In this document: positions 1-9,643 of the stretch, piece by piece | Layout: the number at the start of each line of letters is the position of its first letter | Numbering within the stretch: position 1 is the stretch's first letter | DNA from: Seriola aureovittata | Taxonomy: Eukaryota > Chordata > Actinopteri > Carangiformes > Carangidae | Direction: 5' to 3' | Length of the DNA: 64,000 bases | Assembly (NCBI RefSeq): GCF_021018895.1 | Contig: NC_079374.1 | Location: forward strand, 4,063,712 to 4,127,711 | Notes under the pieces: generated by a model | The model's input: only the letters and a program-made list of their open reading frames with translations | Told to the model about the DNA's origin: nothing | The model's database searches: none | Made by a program: the position numbers and the translations under genes

Positions 1-420
1 TTGTACTTTCCTTTTAGTCATTATGGCATTGTAATGTAAAGGCTTACAAATGCAAACATATCTATCATATGCCATCATTGTCAATGTTCCAAATTCAATA
101 CCTACATATGAATGAATGTTAAATATTTGAAGGAAGCAGTAAAAGGCAGAAATGTCATGAGCCTCTGACAAAATTTGTACCATCAAACAGGGCAGCATAG
201 ACGTGCTGCCATATATTTCATTAATAAATAAACTACACAGAAATAGATACATGGGCTCATGCAAATTTCTGTTCATATAAATAATGATAATAACAACAGT
301 GTTGGCTAAAATAACTGATACGTAAAATAGCAGTGCCAGAGTGAAATACAGGTACTTTAACTGTCCCATGTTTCCATACATAGCCAACACAAATGACACA
401 ATCTCTGTTGAGTTCTCCAT
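1..420 (-). CDS. Odorant receptor A, N-terminal part (cut by window edge)
   Basis: This is the first 140 codons of a seven-transmembrane olfactory receptor, a G-protein-coupled receptor of olfactory neurons. Read on the minus strand, the frame opens at the ATG at 420-418 (MENSTEIV) and stays open to the window edge. The start was chosen because the complete paralogue at 6384-7313 begins with the same residues. Family motifs visible are PMYLFLCSL after TM1/TM2 and MAYDRYVCICKPLHY at the end of TM3, where the usual Ala of MAYDRYVAIC is Cys. No intron, stop or frameshift is seen in the visible part. It is nearly identical to the second copy, so it is a recent tandem duplicate. Whether it is intact beyond the edge cannot be judged. 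Confidence 0.88.
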   Translation of the reverse strand, partial: MENSTEIVSFVLAMYGNMGQLKYLYFTLALLFYVSVILANTVVIIIIYMNRNLHEPMYLFLCSLFINEIYGSTSMLPCLMVQILSEAHDISAFYCFLQIFNIHSYVGIEFGTLTMMAYDRYVCICKPLHYNAIMTKRKVQ

Positions 421-849
421 TGACCTAGTAAAGCACAAGAATACATTTGCTGATTTTCCTTTTAAGTACATGTGGTAACAAATGTTGAAAACTCAAAGAC
501 TGTTAAAATCCAAGTGTTTCAACATTTAATGAAGAAAATTAATAAAATATATTTCTTACTTTGAGAATATCTGAAACCCTGAACAAATAAGCAGCTATAA
601 GATTTGATTAATTCATAGTCACAGAATACAATTTTAGGAAAGTGTGATTCTACTTTACTTGCTTATGTACTAACAAACTTGATCATTTTAGAAGACAGCA
701 TCACAACATTTAAAGAGAAGCTGTTATTAGGAGAATTATTAAAAGGACCTAAGATAAATTAATGTTTGTGAGACCCATTTCCAAAGAACTATTAGATTTT
801 GTGAACCATGTAATTGCAGTTTTGGACATACCATGTTGCCATATCAGTG
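421..849 (-). promoter_or_regulatory. Upstream region of odorant receptor A
   Basis: Non-coding AT-rich DNA directly upstream of receptor A. Stretches of it match the region upstream of receptor B (7314-7690), so the duplication unit included flanking sequence. No specific control element can be assigned from sequence alone. Confidence 0.4.
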
Positions 850-1195
850 ATATCAAAACTTCACCTATGAGTCAAACAGAGGGATGGTCAACAGAAAACT
901 GAAGACCGCTGTAACCTCCCTTCCCTACTGAGATGAACAGAAGCAGTTGCTAAACCTTTATACTGCTGTCCTGGCAGTAGAAACGTAATGCCAATTGAGA
1001 CTTAACTATTTTTTTCTTGTAGTATGCAGCCCTGTTCACATGTAGAAAGTCCCAAGTCAAGCTCAAGTTCTAAAAGCTGAGTTCTGATTCCTAAATAAAT
1101 AAGATTTGTCTGTGCTCTTCACCACATTAAATGGAAAAAATAACCAAATATAAATAGCCTTGTTAAAAAGTCTGATTCTAGGTCTTAGGCTTTGT
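850..1195. repeat. 346-bp direct repeat, left copy (receptor-upstream block)
   Basis: The sequence from ATATCAAAACTTCACC to AGGCTTTGT is repeated at 5553-5899 with roughly 3% mismatches by eye. A more diverged relative lies at about 7690-7960 upstream of receptor B. The left copy ends exactly where retrotransposon gag coding begins; the right copy begins exactly where the retrotransposon LTR ends. Because a third version lies upstream of receptor B without any retroelement, this block is local gene-flank DNA and not an LTR. Confidence 0.85.
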
Positions 1196-1781
1196 AGCTT
1201 TGACTCTGTAGCTACTTTTTCTGCTGCTTTGGGTCGTGTCTTTGGTCAACCTGTCTCGGGCTGTGAGGCAGCCCGTGCACTTGGTAATCCCAAGCAAAGC
1301 AGAAGCCGTGTATTTGATCATGCCATCAGATTTCGCACTCGGGCTGCTGAGAGTCAGTGGAACGAGGAGGCACTTGCAGACACTTGTCACAGACACGAGT
1401 CTCTCTGAAGATATGAAGGACAGACTTACCATGGTTGATCTTCCTACAAGTTTTGAGGGTCTTGTGGAACTTGCTATTAAGATTGACAACCGGATGCAGG
1501 AACGAGAGCGGCTCAGAGGAGCTACTGGCCCTGACGGTCACCAGCATGGGTGGCAGAACAGCTCTAGGACACCCCCTGTGGTCAGAACTCCATTAACCGA
1601 TTTTCCGGCCTGCCCTGGATCTGCGCCTTTTAGCCCCAAGGAGGAAACTATGCAGCTTGGTCGTACTTGTCTGAACCAACAGGAACGCCAGCGCCGCCAA
1701 CGTGAGGGACTGTGCCTCTACTGTGGGGAAATGGGGCACTTCCTGGCTCAGTGCCCGGTAAAAGGCCTGGCTCGCCAGTAA
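1196..1781 (+). pseudogene. gag: Gypsy gag fragment with CCHC zinc knuckle
   Basis: C-terminal part of the retrotransposon Gag, which packages element RNA in virus-like particles. The reading frame begins abruptly at 1196 (SFDSVATFSAALGRVFGQP) with no start codon, so the upstream part is missing. A frameshift near 1400 moves the reading into the frame ending at the TAA just before 1781. The nucleocapsid knuckle CLYCGEMGHFLAQC (C-x2-C-x4-H-x4-C) is intact near the C-terminus. The EEALAD...LSEDMKDRL segment is typical of fish Gypsy Gag. Confidence 0.85.
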
Positions 1782-1832
1782 CCGGAGGCCTACTGGTGAG
1801 CCACACCGTGACTGCCTCCACCAGCACGCTCC

Positions 1833-2506
1833 TTGACCCCTGTTCAGCTCATCACTTCTCCCAAGAATTCCCTGGCCCTTACAGCCCTCATTGACTCCGG
1901 GGCAGACGAGAGCTTCATGGATCTGAACCTGGCCCACCAGCTGAATCTACAACTCCACCCTCTGTCCAAGCCACGCCGGGCCAGCACTCTCGATGGTCAC
2001 CTGCTCAACTGGGTCACAGACCAGAGTCCTCCTCTGTCTCTGTTGATGTCAGGTAACCACAATGAGACCATTTCATTTTTTATTATTGAGTCTCCTCAAT
2101 ACCCCCTTATCCTGGGTTATCCCTGGCTGTGTAAACATAACCCTCTCATGAACTGGGCTACTGGGAGAGTGTTACGGTGGAGTCCTACTTGTCAGTCTTC
2201 CTGTTTGTCTCCTCTGTCGGTTTCCTCGCCTGCTGATTCATCTTCTGAGTTTCCAGACCTGTCCAGGGTGCCTGAAGTCTACCTAGACCTGAAGGAGGTC
2301 TTTAATAAGGTTCGTGCCACGTCCTTGCCACCACATCGCCCATACGACTGCGCCATAGAGCTCCTCCATGGTGCAGCTCCACCCAAGGGTCGTCTGTACT
2401 CCCTCTCCAGTCCTGAGAGAAAGGCCATGGATGACTACATCCAGGGGGCGCTGTCTGCGGGGATCATCCGTCCTTCCTCTTCCCCTGCAGGAGCACGTTT
2501 TTCTTT
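1833..2506 (+). pseudogene. Gypsy pol: aspartic protease and linker to RT
   Basis: The segment carries the retropepsin-like active-site motif LIDSGADESFM (D-S-G in place of D-T-G, common in Gypsy proteases) and the later ILGYPWL strand that closes the protease fold. It continues to the RT N-terminal region ([20 protein letters not shown]). A one-base shift near 2498 moves the frame into the RT body. It overlaps the RT frame slightly and is broken as it stands. Confidence 0.85.
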
Positions 2507-3255
2507 GTGGAAAAGAAGGATGAGACCCTTCGTCCTTGTATTGATTATCGTGGCCTGAACGACATCATAGTGAAGAACCATTACCCACTTCCTCTCCTGT
2601 CATCTGCCTTTGAGCTTCTTCAAGGGGCCCACATCTTCACTAAGCTGGTTCTCCGCAACGCTTACCACCTCGTCCGTATTCGTGAAGGGGACGAGTGGAA
2701 AACCGCGTTCAACACACCCAGTGGTCATTATGAGTATTTGGTGATGCCATTTGGACTTACAAACGCCCCAGCTGTTTTTCAGTCAATGGTAAATGATGTC
2801 CTCAGAGATATGCTGAATGTCTGCGTGTTTGTTTATCTTGATGACATTCTGATCTTTTCCCAGTCCAAAGAAGAACATGTGGGTCATGTCCGTCGGGTGT
2901 TGAAGCGGCTGCTCCAGCATCAGTTATTTGTGAAGGCGGAGAAGTGTGATTTTCACCAGACCACAGTGTCATTCCTCGGGCTTATGATTTCACCAGGACT
3001 GATCCAGATGGACCCAGAAAAGGTCAAGGCTGTTTTAAACTGGCCTGTCCCCACCGACCGGAAACAGCTCCAACGCTTTCTTGGTTTTGCCAACTTTTAT
3101 CGCCGTTTCATCCGGAACTTCAGTCAGGTCGCAGCTCCTCTGCATGCCCTCACTTCCTCAAACTCTAAGTTCTCCTGGTCTCCTAAGGCTGAGGCAGCCT
3201 TCCGTGCCCTCCTGCCCCGGTTCTCCTCGTCACCTATTTTGCAGATGCCGACACC
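2507..3255 (+). pseudogene. Gypsy pol: reverse transcriptase
   Basis: Reverse transcriptase domain that would copy element RNA into DNA. Visible landmarks are [10 protein letters not shown], the [19 protein letters not shown] block, NAPAVFQ, and the catalytic box VYLDDILIF with both aspartates present. These are followed by KCDFH, FLGLMIS and the thumb/connection motif [11 protein letters not shown]. The usual Asp in the KLDLRNAYH motif is replaced ([10 protein letters not shown]), removing one of the three catalytic aspartates. A frameshift near 3245 breaks the join to RNase H. Confidence 0.88.
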
Positions 3256-5157
3256 AAACTCCAGTTCATCGTTGAGGTGGACGCCTCTGATGTGGGGGTC
3301 GGGGCCGTTCTCTCCCAACGCTCTGCCAAGGACAATAAGGTTCACCCCTGTGCCTTTTTCTCCAGGAAACTCTCCGCCACCGAGCACAACTACGACGTGG
3401 GGAATCGGGAGCTGCTGGCTGTGAAGTTGGCATTGGAGGAGTGGAGGCATTGGTTGGAGGGGGCAGAGTAACCATTTCTAGTCTGGACTGACCACAAAAA
3501 CCTGGAGTACATCCGTGGAGCTAAGAGGCTCAACTCCAGGCAGGCCAGGTGGGCGTTGTTTTTTACCAGATTTAACTTCACCCTGTCTTATCGCCCCGGG
3601 ACTCGTAATGTCAAACCAGATGCCCTTTCAAGGCAGTTTGAGGCAGGAGACCGCCCTCGGGATGCAGCTCCCATCCTGCCCCCTGACTGTGTGGTCGCAG
3701 CGGTGACCTGGGACATTGAGCAGGAGGTCCAGCACGCCCTTTCGGAGGCCCATGTTCCTGATGGCTGTCCTCCTGGTCGGCTCTTTGTTCCAGACCCGCT
3801 CCGTTCCCGAGTCCTGCAATGGGGGCACTCCTCTCCTCTTAGCTGTCATCCTGGGGTGAGTAGAACATTGAGTCTTATAACTCAACGCTTCTGGTGGCCC
3901 TCCCTCAGGGAGGATACCCGTGATTTTGTCTCTGCCTGTTCTGTTTGTGCCCGCAGCAAGGTCTCCCGACGCCCTCCTACTGGTCTACTCAGGCCTTTGC
4001 CGGTTCCACACCGCCCCTGGTCGCATGTGTCCATGGACTTTGTCACTGGGTTGCCTCCCTCAGAGGGTAAGACAGTCATCCTCACTGTCGTTGACCGGTT
4101 TTCCAAGATGGCTCACTTTATTGCCCTGCCTAAGCCGCCCTCCGCCAAGGAGACAGCGGAGGCAGTCCTGTTTCATGTGTTTCGGCTCCATGGTCTTCCT
4201 CAGGATGTTGTGTCTGACCGGGGCCCCCAGTTCGCCTCACGTTTCTGGAAGGAGTTCTGCAGGCTGCTTGGGGCATCTGTCAGCCTCTCCTCCGGCTTCC
4301 ATCCCCAAACCAACGGCCAGACGGAGAGGTACAATCGGGAGATGGAGACGGCCCTCCGGTGCATCGCCTCCCAAAGTCCATCCAGTTGGTCGCAGCAGCT
4401 CCTCTGGGTGGAGTATGCCCACAACTCCCTCCCCGTGGCTTCTACTGGTCTATCTCCATTCCAGTGTGTCTACGGGTACCAGCCTCCGCTTTTCCAGGAC
4501 CTTGAGGGGGAGGTCTCTGTTCCTTCAGCTCACGCCCTGGTGCGCCGATGTCATCTCACCTGGAGGAAGGCTCGGGCAGCCCTCCTACGCACCAATATTG
4601 GATACGAGAGGTCCGCTAATCGTCATCGCACACCGGCTCCTCGCTACCACGTTGGCCAGAAAGTATGGCTCTCCACTCGAGACCTGCCAGTTCGGGGGAA
4701 GTGTCGTAAGCTGGGTCCCAGGTTTGTGGGCCCTTTCCCAATCTCGGCAATCATCAACCCTGCTGCTGTTCGCCTTCGTCTTCCTCGGACCATGAGGGTC
4801 CATCCCACCTTCCATGTTTCCCGAATCAAGCCCGTCAAGACCAGTCGTTTGGTCCCTCCCTCCGACCCACCCCCTCCGCCCAGGTTCATTGATGGTGGTC
4901 CTGTCTCTTCGGTCAAAAAACTGTTGGCTGTTCGTCGTAGGGGCCGGGGCCGTCAGTACCTCGTTGATTGGGAGGGGTACGGTCCAGAGGAAAGGTCCTG
5001 GGTTCCTGCTCGGGACATTCTTGATAAGACACTGATACGGGACTTTCATAGACTGAACCCGGGCATTCCTGGGACGTCTGGAGACGTCCCTGGGGGGGGG
5101 GGGGGGGTACTGTCAGGATCTGTATTCATTTTATTGGCATTTCCTGTTTTATTTTGA
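3256..5157 (+). pseudogene. Gypsy pol: RNase H, integrase and chromodomain
   Basis: RNase H begins with [18 protein letters not shown] and is interrupted by TAA at 3469-3471. The downstream frame then runs open to 5157. The integrase shows the zinc-binding part ([11 protein letters not shown]), the core starting [12 protein letters not shown], the second catalytic Asp in VVSDRGPQF, and the Glu in [12 protein letters not shown], so all DDE residues are present. The C-terminal end holds a chromodomain ([19 protein letters not shown]), which in chromoviruses steers integration toward particular histone marks. Its reading frame overruns the G tract into the LTR. Confidence 0.9.
5094..5107 (+). 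other. Polypurine tract before 3' LTR (G run)
   Basis: A run of about 14 G residues directly upstream of the LTR start TGTCAGG. This is the expected position of the plus-strand priming polypurine tract of an LTR retrotransposon, although a pure G run is unusual and may have expanded by slippage. Confidence 0.6.
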
Positions 5158-5552
5158 AGTCTTGGTTCTGTTGTGTTGCTGTTTGTTTTACTTCCTGGTT
5201 TTTCCCTCCTGTTTAGATTGCTGTCTCCCCCCTAATGTCTTTCACCTGTGTCTTGTTTCCTGTGTATTTAAACCCCGTCTCATTTCTCATGTCTTTGCCA
5301 GATTGTCTTTGTTACCCTTGTGTTCAAGCTCTCTCGCGTTTAAGTCCTGTTTGATAACCTGTGTATGATCTGTTTTTGGTATTTTTGTGACCCTCGATTC
5401 TGCCTGTTCCTGATCTGCCTTTTTGCCTGGTTTGACTGTCTTTTGGTATTTTGACCTCTGCTACGTTTCTTGGATTAAAGATTTGGATTTCGGACATTGT
5501 ACTTCTGCCTGACTCTCTCTGCATTTGAATCCACACACACCTGCCCTTTACA
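5111..5552 (+). repeat. 3' LTR of the Gypsy element
   Basis: A 442-bp segment that begins TGTCAGGATC right after the G tract and ends ...CCTTTACA, with the canonical TG...CA ends. It contains a possible TATA-like stretch (GTATTTAAACCCC near 5262) and an ATTAAAG poly(A)-signal-like site near 5474. The right-hand direct repeat starts at the next base. No matching 5' LTR exists in the window. Confidence 0.85.
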
Positions 5553-5899
5553 ATATCAAAACTTCACCAATGAGTCAAACAGAGGGATGGTCAACAGAAA
5601 ACTGAAGACTGCTGTAACCTCCCTTCCCTACTGAGACGAACATAAGCAGTTGCTAAACCTTTATACTGCTGTCTTGGCAGTAGAAACGTAATGCCAATTT
5701 AGACTTAACTATTTTTTTTCTTGTAGTATGCAGCCATGTTCACATGTAGAAAGTCCCAAGTCAAGTTCAAGTTCTAAAAGCTGAGTTCTGATTCATAAAT
5801 AAATAAGATTTGTCTGTGCTCTTCACCACATTTAATGGAAAAAATAACCAAATATAAATAGCCTTGTTAAAAAGTCTGATTCTAGGTCTGAGGCTTTGT
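5553..5899. repeat. 346-bp direct repeat, right copy
   Basis: Second copy of the receptor-upstream block (see 850-1195), starting at the base after the LTR. After AGGCTTTGT it continues into sequence not found after the left copy (TCTGGCCACCGC...). This is probably the original continuation of receptor A upstream DNA. Confidence 0.85.
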
Positions 5900-6383
5900 T
5901 CTGGCCACCGCAAAGTGAACCTCACTAAACCTTATTTCTATCCATTATCTAGAATGGAAGATTGTAAGGTCAGGTAGGTTCAGCAAAATTTGTCAGTATA
6001 TTTTATCTTTTCAAAGTTTACTGGAAAGTCCCCCTCACCAAAAGGGCTAGAGAAATTTCGGCCTTCATCACTCCCATGTATTTCTACATTGATTGTGTTG
6101 ATGCTGGTATTAGTGGTTGCCATGTGGCTTTCTGTGATCCCCTGCATTACTCCACCAAAGTCACTCAAAGAAGAGTTCAAGTCTGTGTTAATAATAAATT
6201 AATAAACATCTTATAAGTCAGTAACCTAAGAAGATTGAACTTTTGCATTTAAAGCAATTACCTTTTTATGGACAATTAACAGATGTTAACAGTCTAAAGT
6301 GTAATGTATGTATACGCTTATTTCTTTCCGTTTGAATTAATAATGAAGTGTAGAATTGAAATACTCTCAGTGAAAATGTAGAG
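5900..6383. other. Intergenic DNA 3' of odorant receptor B
   Basis: AT-rich sequence between the right direct repeat and the receptor B stop codon. Short open frames on both strands have no recognisable similarity and are treated as chance. Nothing else is seen. Confidence 0.5.
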
Positions 6384-7313
6384 TTAGGATGTTTTTAATG
6401 TCAACAAATCTTTACAAGCCTGTCTCATTTTTGACAGTTTAAGACCATACATGACTGGATTTTGAAGAGGCTGAATGATCACTACATACATAGACAAGAC
6501 AACACAGAGAGGATATGGAACTGACTTAAATCTCTGACTGATCAAACTATAAAAACAGGCAAAGACAAAGCTAATGATAGAAACTAAGTGTGGAGTGCAG
6601 GTATCCAAGGCCTTCATTTTGGTCTCTTTGGAACCTTTTAAACACACACGCAAAATTTGTATATAACTGTATGTAATGTAACTGACAGGACCAGCAACAG
6701 TGATAATAAGGCCAAAAACCAGATCATGAACGAGTGACACTGTTCTGTCTGGTGAACAAGAAAGGTCAACTACAAGGTGATGTGCACAAAACACTTTGTT
6801 GATAACAGTCCGACAACGCTTCATACGAATAGTGAAAGACAATAAAACTCCAACGTCTACAAAAGCAGTAATCCAGATAGCAAGTATGACAGTTTGTACT
6901 TTTCTTTTAGTCATTATGGAATTGTAATGTAAAGGCTTACAAATACAAACATATCTATCATATGCCATTATTGTCAATGTTCCAAATTCAATACCTACAT
7001 ATGTATGAATGTTAAATATTTGAAGGAAGCAGTAAAAGGCAGAAATTTCATGAGTGTCTGATAAGATTTGTGCCATCAAGCAGGGAAGCATAGACGTGCT
7101 ACCATATATTTCATTAATAAATAAACTACACAGAAATAGATACATGGGCTCATGCAAATTTCTGTCCGAATAGATAATGTTAATAAGAAACGTGTTGGCT
7201 AAAATAACTGATACGTAAAATAGCAGTGCCAGAGTGAAATATAAGTACTTTAACTGTCCCATGTTCCCATACATAGCAAACACAAATGACACAATCTCTG
7301 TTGAGTTCTCCAT
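6384..7313 (-). CDS. Odorant receptor B, complete single-exon gene (309 aa)
   Basis: Seven-transmembrane olfactory receptor of the rhodopsin-like GPCR family, expected in the plasma membrane of olfactory neurons, signalling through a Golf-type G protein. The frame could extend 7 codons upstream, but the ATG at 7313-7311 (MENSTEIV) gives the usual short N-terminus with an N-glycosylation site (NST) and matches receptor A. Diagnostic motifs in order are PMYLFLCSL (about residue 60), MAYDRYVCICKPLHY (about 120), KALDTCTPHL (TM6, for KAxxTCxxHL) and PLQNPVMYGLK (TM7). No introns or defects are seen and the length is normal for the family. The ligand cannot be inferred. It sits in tandem with receptor A, as is usual for receptor clusters. 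Confidence 0.93.
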   Translation of the reverse strand: MENSTEIVSFVFAMYGNMGQLKYLYFTLALLFYVSVILANTFLINIIYSDRNLHEPMYLFLCSLFINEIYGSTSMLPCLMAQILSDTHEISAFYCFLQIFNIHTYVGIEFGTLTIMAYDRYVCICKPLHYNSIMTKRKVQTVILAIWITAFVDVGVLLSFTIRMKRCRTVINKVFCAHHLVVDLSCSPDRTVSLVHDLVFGLIITVAGPVSYITYSYIQILRVCLKGSKETKMKALDTCTPHLVSIISFVFACFYSLISQRFKSVPYPLCVVLSMYVVIIQPLQNPVMYGLKLSKMRQACKDLLTLKTS

Positions 7314-7689
7314 TGGCCTAGTAATAAAGCACAAGAATACTGTTAAAATCCAAGTGCTTCAAGATTAAATGAAGAAAACTACTAAAACACATTTCTTACT
7401 TTAGGAATATCTGAAATCCTGAACAAGATAAACAGCTATGATATAATAATGTAAATGTATAAAAGTATGGTTCTATTTTATTGATTCACTCATTTCTATT
7501 TCATTCATTTATCTACTAGCAAGCGTGATATTTTTAGAAGATATTATATATCAAAACATAAAGAAAAGCCGTTATTAGAAGAACCATTAAAAAAAAGATC
7601 ACATAAATCAATGTTTGTAAGACCCACTTCCAAAAATTTATGACATTTTGTGAACTATATGATTGCAATTTTGAATATACCATGTTGCC

Positions 7690-7960
7690 ATATATGTCAT
7701 ATCAAAACAGAGTCAGACAGGTTATTGATCAATAGAAAACTGTAGACTGCGGTAACCTCCCCTTCCTACTGAGACCAATGGAAGCAGTTGCTAAACCTTT
7801 ATACTGCTGTTCAGGCAAGAGAACATGACAAGCATGACGTAATGCCAATTGAGAGTCAAGTTCAAGTCAAGTTCAACTTCTAAAAGCTGAGTTCTGATTC
7901 CTAAATAAATAAGATTTGTCTGTGCTCTTCACCACATTAAATGGAAAAAATAACCAAATA
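7690..7960. repeat. Diverged copy of the receptor-upstream block (upstream of receptor B)
   Basis: This region shares long stretches with 850-1195 and 5553-5899, for example GCAGTTGCTAAACCTTTATA and the stretch ending TGGAAAAAATAACCAAATAT. It has an internal gap: the TTCTTGTAGTATGCAGCC part is missing. It lies upstream of receptor B, so the block is a shared 5' flank of the receptor duplicates. It could hold the promoter, but that is inference. Confidence 0.7.
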
Positions 7961-8380
7961 TGGTAAAAATTTAATAATAGAAATGAAACCGCTGGCATGT
8001 GGGCCTACTATCCATAAGGATAGGCATAAGGGATGCTAGTGCGATGTCAGTTGGGCAGCAGTCTGAGGAAGGGGCATTGGCCTCTATGCAGTGTGCTGGA
8101 GGCCTTAGGCCAGGAACACACTGTCTGCATGGTGTGTGCATGGCTGCTGCAGAACGCCATTTTTTAAATTCATTTCAACACCCATGTTAACCGGTCGGAG
8201 CGGACACAATGCCTGCCTGACATGCATCAAACTCCTCTTAAAAAATAAATTAAATAATAAAAACTTTTAGTCACGTGCCTCCGGCCGTCCAACTAACGTT
8301 TCTCCATGTTCATTCAAAGTGAAGCTAGCAATATGAGTGACATGAGTGAAAACACTTAGCCTTAACCCAAGCAGCTTATA
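7961..8380. other. Intergenic, no recognised content
   Basis: Mixed-composition DNA between the receptor duplication and the transposon graveyard. Short frames here have no recognisable similarity. It may be part of an unrecognised repeat. Confidence 0.4.
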
Positions 8381-8389
8381 CCTTAAAAA

Positions 8390-8565
8390 AGTATTGCCAT
8401 TCGTGATTTGGGCACATTTTGGTTTCAGTGAAGACGTCACCGAACAGAAAGCGGTGAAATGTAAACACTGCAACAAAACAATTTCAGCTAAGGTAACACC
8501 AATCATTTATCTAATCTCTTGGAACACAATCATATTGCCGAACATGATGAGTGCATGGCTCAAAA
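8390..8565 (+). pseudogene. BED zinc-finger fragment of a hAT-type transposase
   Basis: The translation around 8400-8490 reads VIWAHFGFSEDVTEQKAVKCKHCNKTIS, with the aromatic start and C-x2-C of a BED finger. The partner histidine segment (NTNHLSNLLEHNH) follows in a neighbouring frame, so the finger is split by a frameshift near 8490. BED fingers bind DNA and sit at the N-terminus of many hAT transposases and ZBED proteins. No catalytic domain follows, so this is a scrap. Confidence 0.65.
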
Positions 8566-8734
8566 AAACTGAGAAACCAATAAGCGTCAAAGTCATTGAA
8601 GTCAGCCCTAGTTTATTTTGGAGGTGGATGCTTCAGACACTGAGGTTTCCCAGCATGCAGCTCCTGATCAAAAACATTCTTCATCTTTCATCCTTGCTCT
8701 ACCTGGTTCACCTATTATCTTGGTCCGTACCATT

Positions 8735-8826
8735 GACCTCCTGAAAGGCGACTTTTGGTGGCTAACTCTGGGCACAGACATCCGTGACAGCGTCTCCACC
8801 TGTTCAATGTGCACCTGTTGCACTCT
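8735..8826 (+). pseudogene. Relic of a Gypsy integrase zinc-binding region
   Basis: The translation LKGDFWWLTLGTDIRDSVSTCSMCTC matches the start of Gypsy integrase (compare [22 protein letters not shown] in the element at 1196-5552). Only the second half of the HHCC module remains. It is probably the same ancient element as the relic at 9644-10060. Confidence 0.7.
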
Positions 8827-8890
8827 GGAAAACAGGGACAAATGACCACACAGTGATTTGGTGTTTCCTTGACCAGAGCTTTACTAGAAG
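8825..8890 (+). repeat. 66-bp direct repeat, copy 1
   Basis: CTGGAAAACAGGGACAAATG... to ...CTTTACTAGAAG is repeated at 9197-9262 with one visible mismatch (C/G). Copy 1 follows the integrase relic directly. Confidence 0.85.
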
Positions 8891-9196
8891 TCAGTCAAAT
8901 AAAATACATGACAACAACTCTGCTGAACCCGAACACATCTGCACATACTGTATTGCATGTTTACATCCCAAATTAATTAACTAAACAAAATATAACTGTG
9001 CACAATACATTTTCCTATGTGTGCTTACAAACGTAAACAATGATACAAGATGGCGGCAGCCTCGCTCGCCCACCTTCAACTACTTCGAAAACATAGTTCC
9101 ATCCTACTCAAACATCACACAACTCCCCTCCTGACAGTCAAAATGTCCCACAAAACTATCGGAACAATGTCACTGCTCACCCCTTCAACCACATAC

Positions 9197-9262
9197 CTGG
9201 AAAACAGGGACAAATGACCACACAGTGATTTGGTGTTTCGTTGACCAGAGCTTTACTAGAAG
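9197..9262 (+). repeat. 66-bp direct repeat, copy 2
   Basis: Second copy of the repeat at 8825-8890, 372 bp downstream. It marks either a local tandem duplication or the borders of an insertion inside the old Gypsy element. The sequence between the copies (with GATGGCGGCAGCC) is not recognised. Confidence 0.85.
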
Positions 9263-9640
9263 TGAGGAAAACGCCGCGAACAATCGCCCCTGTATGTGGG
9301 CGTAGACCCAACTAATCGATCTCCGATCCTGCTAGATCTTGACCTACTTCGTGGAAGACAGAGATTATAACTTTTCAAGTTAGTTTTTAACTGTAACGGA
9401 TAAAATGACCCATGAAATGAATAAAACATTGTCAAGCATTTTAACCCCTTTTTAAACATCTTCTTAATTTACAGTTTTAAGCCATTTAATGACATTTTCA
9501 ACATGTTATAGTGACTATATGTTCTTTCTAGCATACCTCTGCCTTTTTAAATGAATTATTCCTTTTAACTATCAGCTTTTTAACTCAATTGGAATTTTAA
9601 CCTCTTCAGAATAATATCGTCTTTTTTAACCTATTACACA
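9263..9640. other. AT-rich DNA separating two integrase relics
   Basis: No gene is recognised. It contains repeated TTTTTAAC/TTTTAACC-like short motifs. It interrupts what was probably one Gypsy pol relic. Confidence 0.35.
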
Positions 9641-9643
9641 CCC

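Larger units (their letters stand above)
1196..5552 (+). mobile_element. Ty3/Gypsy chromovirus, 5'-truncated and decayed, with 3' LTR
   Basis: An LTR retrotransposon copy lacking its 5' LTR and the start of gag. Order of domains is partial gag with a CCHC zinc knuckle, aspartic protease, reverse transcriptase (YLDD box), RNase H, integrase (zinc-binding region and DDE core), C-terminal chromodomain, a G-rich polypurine tract and one 3' LTR. The protease-RT-RNaseH-integrase order and the chromodomain place it in the chromovirus branch of Ty3/Gypsy. It carries frameshifts near 1400, 2498 and 3245 and an in-frame TAA at 3469-3471, so it cannot make its own proteins. Its GC-rich coding sequence contrasts with the AT-rich receptor flanks. 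Confidence 0.95.

Noticed and set aside
3920..4795. 291-residue frame overlapping the integrase in another phase
   Set aside because: It is a shadow of the real integrase frame and shows no motif of its own.
850..5899. The 346-bp blocks as the two LTRs of the Gypsy element
   Set aside because: The true 3' LTR (5111-5552, TG...CA after the polypurine tract) is a different sequence, and a third copy of the block lies upstream of receptor B without any retroelement.
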